9,851 nucleotides of DNA from NCBI GenBank assembly GCA_012517755.1, contig JAAYUH010000198.1, positions 1 to 9,851 on the forward strand, written 5' to 3'. This DNA is from a bacterium (GTDB lineage: Bacteria; Caldisericota; Caldisericia; B22-G15). Shown one piece after another: positions 6,382 to 9,851 of the stretch. Position 1 is the first letter of the stretch. Each line of letters begins with the position of its first letter. Made by a program: the position numbers and the translations under genes. The notes under the pieces are model-generated. The model was not told the origin of the DNA, ran no database searches, and was given only the letters and a program-made list of their open reading frames with translations.

Positions 6382-6950
6382 AATATATGTTCCAATAAAA
6401 TTTTAATTCCAATTGAGATTAGAATTAAACCACCTAAAATCTCTGCACCTTTTTTAAAAATTTTTCCAAACAAGCAACCTAAATATACAGAAGCAAATGA
6501 TAAAACAAAAGTTGTTATACCAATAATTATAGAGGGCGAGAAAATTTCAATTTTAAGGAGAGACAAAGAGATGCCAACTGCAAAAGCATCTATACTTGTT
6601 GCGATTGATAAAAAAATGAGAGTTTTAAAATTATCTGGATTTATTGTTTTGTTCTCTCCTTTAAAACTCTCATAAATCATTTTTAATCCAATAAAAACAA
6701 GAATTAGAAAGGCTACCCAATGGTCATAATTTTTAATTATGTTAAGGAGGTTGTATCCTATAATTGAACCTAAAAAAACCATAAAGAACTGAAAAAAACC
6801 AAAAGAGAAAGCAATTTTTAATGAATAATTTAAAAAAATTTTACTTCTTATAACTCCACAGGAAACTCCAACAGCAAAAGCATCCATCGAAAGCCCTACA
6901 CCAATAAAAAAGATTGTTAATAAGTTCAATGCATTACCACTATTTAACAA
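6378..6950 (-). CDS. mntP: MntP-type manganese efflux pump (DUF204 family)
   Basis: Membrane exporter that lowers cytoplasmic Mn(II). The start is set at TTG 6950 because AGGAG (6962-6958) lies 7 bases upstream and the resulting 190 residues match the usual family length (about 190). The in-frame TTG at 6983 has no ribosome binding site and lies right beside the -10 element, so it would be at or before the transcript start. Two related three-helix halves each carry the family signature: SMDAFAVGVS (21-30, D23) and SIDAFAVGIS (119-128, D121), the acidic residues that bind the metal in this family. The remaining helices and the short charged loop at 95-108 are intact. The yybP-ykoY manganese riboswitch that often precedes mntP was looked for and not seen. 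A 16-bp palindrome upstream is the likely control site instead. The gene is coupled to the 27-aa micro-ORF. Confidence 0.9.
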   Translation of the reverse strand: MLNSGNALNLLTIFFIGVGLSMDAFAVGVSCGVIRSKIFLNYSLKIAFSFGFFQFFMVFLGSIIGYNLLNIIKNYDHWVAFLILVFIGLKMIYESFKGENKTINPDNFKTLIFLSIATSIDAFAVGISLSLLKIEIFSPSIIIGITTFVLSFASVYLGCLFGKIFKKGAEILGGLILISIGIKILLEHIL

Positions 6951-6957
6951 ATTTCTA

Positions 6958-6962
6958 CTCCT
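6958..6962 (-). promoter_or_regulatory. Ribosome binding site selecting TTG 6950 for mntP
   Basis: AGGAG on the minus strand, 7 bases before TTG 6950. It decides the start against the longer reading from 6983. Confidence 0.7.
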
Positions 6963-6985
6963 AAATATAAAAAAATCACTCAATT

Positions 6986-6991
6986 ATTATA
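6986..6991 (-). promoter_or_regulatory. -10 element of the mntP promoter
   Basis: Perfect TATAAT on the minus strand. The predicted start point near 6979 gives a leader of about 29 bases. No acceptable -35 hexamer is present at 16-18 bases upstream. That position is occupied by the 16-bp palindrome, which suggests activator-dependent or regulator-controlled expression. Confidence 0.6.
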
Positions 6992-7011
6992 CTATTTTTA
7001 GATAAGAAAAT

Positions 7012-7027
7012 AGTTATTGCAATAACT
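7012..7027. promoter_or_regulatory. 16-bp perfect palindrome upstream of mntP, probable operator
   Basis: AGTTATTGCAATAACT is a perfect inverted repeat. Its centre lies about 40 bases before the predicted mntP start point, over the position of the missing -35. Known mntP genes are controlled by manganese-responsive MntR or riboswitches; that this is a metal-regulator site is inference. Confidence 0.55.
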
Positions 7028-7147
7028 CTATCTATTATACAAAATTTTTTTATTCTCTTTTACATATTTTTAAAGTAATTTGAAGTAAAAGGACATATAA
7101 TTTTTTTTAAAATTAAAACAGATAGATAAACTATTTAGTAAAATAGC
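7028..7147. other. Spacer upstream of the mntP control site
   Basis: AT-rich, no gene seen. It contains CAGATAGATAAACTATTTAG near 7119-7138. The word TTTAGTAAAATAG also occurs upstream of marR near 9284-9296. Confidence 0.4.
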
Positions 7148-7178
7148 AAAAAAATTTTAAATTATCTCTAAATTAAAA
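7148..7178 (-). terminator. Terminator of the marR-ABC transporter operon
   Basis: On the minus strand, right after the permease stop: TTTTAA, T, TTA, loop GAGA, TAA, T, TTAAAA, then seven T. This gives 6+3 base pairs with a T-T mismatch, all A-U, followed by a perfect T tract. Unusual for lacking G-C pairs, but position and T run fit a rho-independent terminator. Confidence 0.5.
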
Positions 7179-7181
7179 GTT

Positions 7182-8000
7182 TTAAACAAGTCGAGGATAA
7201 AGCTTTGTTGCTAAAAATATTGCTACTATAACTTCACCTATAAGTATTGCTAAATACAAAAATATATTGGTTAAGTCACCAGTAACGAGAAGTGCTCTTA
7301 GTATTCCAACAACATAACTTAAAGGATTAATAATGGCTAAAATCTGTAACCATTCTGGCATAATCTCAATTGGATATATTGCACTTGATGTAAAAAATAG
7401 TGGCATCGTTATCATCTGGCCAATTCCCATAAATCTTTCTCTTGTCCTCATTAAAGCAGCAAGAATCATAGAAAAAGAACTAAAAAGTATAGATTCAATC
7501 ATAACTGTAATAATAATTCCTATTACACTTAATAAACTCCATCTTATTTGAATCTTTATTAAAATAGCAACAAGTAATATAATCACTGCCTGACTAAAAC
7601 CTCTCACCATTGCACCCATTGTTCTTCCAACTACAAAAGCACTTCTTTTTACAGGAAGTGCCATAAATTTTTGCACAATACCCTGATCTTTATCCCAAAT
7701 AAGGTTAAGTCCATAAAATATTGCAATAAACATTACAGATTGTGAAAGTATACCAGGTGTTATGAAAGTAATATAAGGTACACCCCCAGTTGGTATGGTT
7801 TTAAGTCTTGTAAAAGTTCCACCAAAAACTAAAAGCCATAAGATTGGTTGAACAGCCCTTGTAAAAATATCAGTTGGGTCATGGCGAATACGCCTCATCT
7901 CCATTTCACCAAGTGCTAAACAATCATTAAACCATTTTACAAAATTCTTCCAAATATTATTGTAAACGTCTTGCTGTACGGCGTACTTTTCTAAGTTCAC
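7182..8000 (-). CDS. ABC-2 type exporter permease (DrrB/NodJ-like)
   Basis: Membrane subunit of an ABC exporter paired with the ATPase encoded just upstream. I choose GTG 8000 (272 aa) because AAGGAGGT (8015-8008) lies 8 bases before it. The in-frame ATG at 8027 has no ribosome binding site and would enlarge the overlap. Using the GTG numbering, a cytoplasmic amphipathic N-terminus is followed by about six hydrophobic segments, near 48-64, 78-101, 131-150, 155-182, 192-209 and 246-266. The ABC-2 signature lies between the second and third segments (GIVQKFMALPVKRSAFVVGRT, near 107-127). Another family block is PLFFTSSAIYPIEIMPEWLQ (about 200-219). Family members export drugs, lipids or polysaccharide; the MarR gene at the head of the operon favours drug or toxic-compound efflux. 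The 5' end overlaps the ATPase gene by 44 bases in another frame. Confidence 0.87.
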   Translation of the reverse strand: MNLEKYAVQQDVYNNIWKNFVKWFNDCLALGEMEMRRIRHDPTDIFTRAVQPILWLLVFGGTFTRLKTIPTGGVPYITFITPGILSQSVMFIAIFYGLNLIWDKDQGIVQKFMALPVKRSAFVVGRTMGAMVRGFSQAVIILLVAILIKIQIRWSLLSVIGIIITVMIESILFSSFSMILAALMRTRERFMGIGQMITMPLFFTSSAIYPIEIMPEWLQILAIINPLSYVVGILRALLVTGDLTNIFLYLAILIGEVIVAIFLATKLYPRLV

Positions 8001-8742
8001 GGAAATTACCTCCTTCTTCAACTTCATGTCCTGTCAGAGCAATAAAAGCTTGCTCAAGACTGTTGGTTTCTGTTTTTTCCATAAGCTCCTTTGGACTGCC
8101 TATGGCTACAATATGTCCTCGGTCCATTATTGCAAGACGATCGCATAACATTTCAGCTTCTTCCATATAATGAGTAGACATAAGTGTTGTGACATCATAA
8201 TTTGCTTTTAATTTTTCTAATATTTCCCATACTGATCTACGAGCAATTGGATCTAAACCTATTGTTGGTTCATCAAGCAAAAGAATTTTTGGATAATGTA
8301 AAAGAGATTGCGCGATCTCCAATTTTCTAACCATACCACCAGAATAATCTCTCACAAGTTTATTTAAAACATTTTCCATACCCATAAGTGAAGCCAATTC
8401 CTTTATTTTTTCTTCTCTTTCCTTTTTATTCAATCCAACAAGTTTTGCAAAAATCAGTAGGTTTTCATAACCAGTAAGTGAACCATCGCTTGAAAGAGCC
8501 TGAGGAACATACCCAATAAAGTTTCTTACAATTTCAGATTGTTTAGGAATTGAATATCCATTAACTTCAATAGTTCCAGATGTTTGAGGAATAAGGGTTG
8601 CTATCATTCTTATAGTTGTTGTTTTACCTGCGCCATTTGGTCCAAGTAAACCGAACAACTCACCTTCTTTTATATCAAATGATATTCCATCAACCGCTTT
8701 TGTTGGTCCGAAATACTTTGATAGATTATCTATCTTTATCAT
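7957..8742 (-). CDS. ABC exporter ATPase (DrrA/CcmA-like)
   Basis: Nucleotide-binding subunit that powers the permease encoded next to it. All ABC motifs are present: Walker A GPNGAGKTT (34-42, K40), Q-loop Q81, signature YSGGM (133-137), Walker B ILLLDEP (153-159, D157, E158), D-loop GLDP and switch H191 (STH). Start ATG 8742 with AGGAGG 9 bases upstream. The ATG a few codons' length earlier at 8750 is followed at once by TAA and is excluded. The gene begins inside the last 17 bases of marR and ends 44 bases inside the permease gene. The last 15 residues or so (FRELRKVRRTARRLQ) are very basic and come from the doubly coding stretch. They look like a recent run-on tail, not part of the family fold. 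Confidence 0.93.
   Translation of the reverse strand: MIKIDNLSKYFGPTKAVDGISFDIKEGELFGLLGPNGAGKTTTIRMIATLIPQTSGTIEVNGYSIPKQSEIVRNFIGYVPQALSSDGSLTGYENLLIFAKLVGLNKKEREEKIKELASLMGMENVLNKLVRDYSGGMVRKLEIAQSLLHYPKILLLDEPTIGLDPIARRSVWEILEKLKANYDVTTLMSTHYMEEAEMLCDRLAIMDRGHIVAIGSPKELMEKTETNSLEQAFIALTGHEVEEGGNFRELRKVRRTARRLQ
8008..8015 (-). promoter_or_regulatory. Ribosome binding site of the permease, inside the ATPase gene
   Basis: AAGGAGGT on the minus strand, 8 bases before GTG 8000. It encodes part of the ATPase tail (EEGGN) while serving as the permease ribosome binding site, which supports the GTG start. Confidence 0.75.
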
Positions 8743-9187
8743 TTTTACATTCCTCCTTGCTTATCTTTTCATATTCATCTAAAATCTTTGAAAGAAGTTC
8801 ATGAAGTTTATTTAAATCAACTTCATCCATTACAGACAAATACTTTGAAAACATCTCTCTTCTTTTTTCTTCCCAATCATTTAATAGGTTTTTTCCATCT
8901 TCAGTTATCCTTAATGTAACAGTTCTATCATCAGGAATACCTCTAACTCTTTCCAACAAATTTTTATTCTCCATTTTCTTTGTGATCAATGTTACTGAAC
9001 TTTGAGTTGTGCCTAAAATATCTGCAAGTTTTCCAACTGTTACTGAATTATGTTTATTAAGATGTAGTAAAATCCATCTCTGTTCAAATGTAATTCCACT
9101 TTTTTTTACCTGCTCTAAGGATAATCTCCTCCAGAGTCTACAAAGACCCGATAAATCATTGATCAAAATATCTTTAATCTTATTCAT
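8726..9187 (-). CDS. MarR-family transcriptional regulator of the efflux operon
   Basis: Dimeric winged-helix DNA-binding regulator, usually a repressor released by small ligands. The 153 residues are standard length. The helix-turn-helix spans about 49-73 (VTVGKLADILGTTQSSVTLI, recognition helix 60-72). The wing follows with the MarR hallmark D86-D87-R88 (RGIPDDRTVTLRITEDG, 82-98). Helices at both ends form the dimer interface. Start ATG 9187 with AGGAGG 9 bases upstream. The gene heads an overlapping operon with the ABC exporter, and the divergent MFS gene faces it across about 240 bases. An imperfect palindrome over its own -35 and spacer suggests autorepression. Its first twelve codons and ribosome binding site have been duplicated in tandem just upstream. 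Confidence 0.9.
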   Translation of the reverse strand: MNKIKDILINDLSGLCRLWRRLSLEQVKKSGITFEQRWILLHLNKHNSVTVGKLADILGTTQSSVTLITKKMENKNLLERVRGIPDDRTVTLRITEDGKNLLNDWEEKRREMFSKYLSVMDEVDLNKLHELLSKILDEYEKISKEECKNDKDR

Positions 9188-9248
9188 AGTTTAGCCTCCT
9201 AAATCATTGATCAAAATATCTTTAATCTTATTCATAGTTTAGCCTCTT
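9153..9248. repeat. 48-bp tandem duplication spanning the marR start
   Basis: Bases 9153-9200 and 9201-9248 are identical except for one base (C at 9199, T at 9247). Each copy contains, on the minus strand, the marR ribosome binding site, the ATG and the codons for MNKIKDILINDL. The single difference weakens the outer ribosome binding site from AGGAGG to AAGAGG. Near-identity implies a recent event. Confidence 0.95.
9191..9235 (-). CDS. 14-codon leader mini-ORF created by the duplication
   Basis: From the outer ATG (9235-9233) the frame reads MNKIKDILINDLGG and stops at TAA (9193-9191), one codon (ACT) before the marR ATG and in the same frame. The two terminal Gly codons and the base before the stop include the AGGAGG that serves marR. 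Its own ribosome binding site is AAGAGG (9248-9243), which lies at the predicted transcript start, so translation is uncertain. It may be an accidental by-product or may modulate marR translation. Confidence 0.4.
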   Translation of the reverse strand: MNKIKDILINDLGG

Positions 9249-9252
9249 AAAT

Positions 9253-9280
9253 ATTTTATCACTTAAATAGTTTTATTCAA
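9253..9280 (-). promoter_or_regulatory. Promoter of the marR-ABC operon
   Basis: On the minus strand: -35 TTGAAT (9280-9275, 4/6), 16-base spacer, -10 TAAAAT (9258-9253, 5/6) with extended TG at 9261-9260. The predicted start is near 9246, just upstream of the outer copy of the duplication's ATG. Confidence 0.6.
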
Positions 9281-9281
9281 G
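9262..9281. promoter_or_regulatory. Probable MarR operator over the marR -35 and spacer
   Basis: CTTAAATAGTTTTATTCAAG: 7 of the 8 outer base pairs are symmetric (CTTxAATA-N4-TATTxAAG). Length and symmetry suit a MarR dimer, and binding would block the -35. The half-site CTTAAATA recurs at 9246-9253, and its complement ATTTAAG at 9309-9315. Confidence 0.55.
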
Positions 9282-9397
9282 TTTTTAGTAAAATAGATAA
9301 GGAAATTCATTTAAGTAAATTAAGATATATGATAGAAAATTTTAATTTTTCCAATATGTTATGGATTTATGCAATCATTAAAAAAGATAGAGGATAG
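9282..9397. promoter_or_regulatory. Shared control region between marR and the divergent MFS gene
   Basis: AT-rich, no gene. It holds a second small palindrome ATTTA-AG-TAAAT (9309-9320) that contains the inverted half-site ATTTAAG and could be a second operator for the same regulator. Confidence 0.4.
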
Positions 9398-9406
9398 TGG
9401 TAAAAT
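9378..9406 (+). promoter_or_regulatory. Likely promoter of the MFS gene
   Basis: Extended -10 TGGTAAAAT (9398-9406; hexamer TAAAAT, 5/6) with a weak TTAAAA (9378-9383) 17 bases upstream. The start point would be near 9413, immediately before the Shine-Dalgarno AGGAGG at 9415-9420. Confidence 0.5.
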
Positions 9407-9425
9407 TTTCATTAAGGAGGTAGTA

Positions 9426-9851
9426 ATGGAAAAAAATAATGTTTCTATGTACAGATGGGTTGTACTTATTGTGTATATGTTTGTGGCTGCTCTTACACAG
9501 TTGTATTGGTTAAACTTTGCAGCAATTGATACATACCTTGAAGCTACTTTAAACTTATCAGCAATGAAAGTAGGTTTTCTTACAACTGTGTTTCCACTTT
9601 TATTTGTTATTCTTTCAATACCTGCTGGTATCATAATTGATAAAAAGGGATATAAATTTGGAGTAGGGATAGGAACAATTTTTACAGGAGCATTTGCTCT
9701 TGTACGTTTAATAAATCCATCTTCTTATGCTATCCTTTTAATTTCTCAAATAGGAATTTCTATTGGTCAACCTTTTGTTTTGAATGGTATCACCAAACTT
9801 GCTGTTACATGGTTTCCAAAAAAAGAAGAGGCTACTGCTGTAGGTTTAGGC
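9426..9851 (+). CDS. Major facilitator superfamily transporter, 3' end missing
   Basis: Start ATG with AGGAGG (9415-9420) 5 bases upstream. The frame stays open to the window end (142 codons). The first helix begins YRWVVLIVYMFVAALTQLYW (9-28). Further hydrophobic segments lie near 47-71, 79-97 and 101-121. The MFS motif A-like loop between helices 2 and 3 is GIIIDKKGYKFGV (68-80; G68, D72, G75). The YRWVVL..W..FA opening and the following FPKKEEATAVGLG resemble FLVCR-type and related MFS permeases, but the substrate cannot be inferred from a fragment. The gene is divergent from the marR-ABC operon and shares its control region, so joint control by MarR is plausible. Confidence 0.85.
   Translation, partial: MEKNNVSMYRWVVLIVYMFVAALTQLYWLNFAAIDTYLEATLNLSAMKVGFLTTVFPLLFVILSIPAGIIIDKKGYKFGVGIGTIFTGAFALVRLINPSSYAILLISQIGISIGQPFVLNGITKLAVTWFPKKEEATAVGLG

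Noticed and set aside
6951..7181. yybP-ykoY manganese riboswitch upstream of mntP
   Set aside because: None of the conserved GC-rich loop sequence is present in this AT-rich spacer, and the predicted leader is only about 29 bases.
9153..9248. CRISPR or attachment site as explanation for the 48-bp repeat
   Set aside because: Only two copies, directly abutting with no spacer, and the unit is coding sequence plus the ribosome binding site of marR; simple tandem duplication explains it.
9359..9634. Minus-strand 91-aa frame
   Set aside because: Overlaps the MFS gene, which has a good ribosome binding site and MFS features on the plus strand; the minus frame has neither.

Overview
The window is a very AT-rich bacterial segment with strong AGGAGG-type ribosome binding sites, frequent TTG and GTG starts, and promoters built on an extended -10 (TGnTATAAT). 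Two secreted proteins carry copper-amine-oxidase-N-type 'stalk' modules. Such modules are common in Firmicutes, Thermotogota-like and Caldisericota-like anaerobes. A low-GC anaerobe, possibly thermophilic, is therefore likely, but the species cannot be named from the sequence.

Layout, left to right. (1) Bases 1-1807, + strand: the C-terminal two thirds or so of a type III restriction-like helicase-nuclease, cut by the window edge just before its DEAH box. (2) 1975-3180, +: a secreted stalk-domain / long coiled-coil protein with an unrecognised C-terminal domain. (3) About 3186-3575, +: a clearly decayed gene, not visible as an ORF, in which a staphylococcal-nuclease (thermonuclease) domain and the end of a lamin-tail domain can be read across stops and frame changes. 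(4) 3728-4477, +: a conserved-looking 249-aa protein of unrecognised function with a glycine-rich centre. (5) 4478-4956: a very AT-rich, weakly repetitive spacer between convergent genes. (6) 6225-4957, -: a secreted protein with an FN3 domain, two Ig-like modules and two stalk modules. (7) 6950-6298, -: an MntP-type manganese exporter whose stop codon overlaps (ATGA) the start of a 27-aa predicted membrane micro-protein. A 16-bp perfect palindrome lies upstream of the mntP promoter. (8) 9187-7182, -: a compact, overlapping operon marR - ABC ATPase - ABC-2 permease. (9) 9426 to the window end, +: a divergent MFS transporter, cut by the edge.

How the parts fit. The right-hand module looks like a self-regulated efflux cassette: a MarR repressor, a DrrAB-type ABC exporter and a divergent MFS transporter share about 240 bp of regulatory DNA. 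That DNA holds an imperfect 20-bp palindrome lying exactly over the -35 and spacer of the marR promoter. It also holds a 48-bp tandem duplication that copied the first codons and ribosome binding site of marR, creating a 14-codon leader mini-ORF. The mntP transcript appears to be a metal-homeostasis unit with an unannotated small membrane protein. The two stalk proteins share a closely similar module placed at opposite ends of the chain, consistent with cell-surface or envelope roles. No RNA gene, CRISPR array or complete mobile element was seen.
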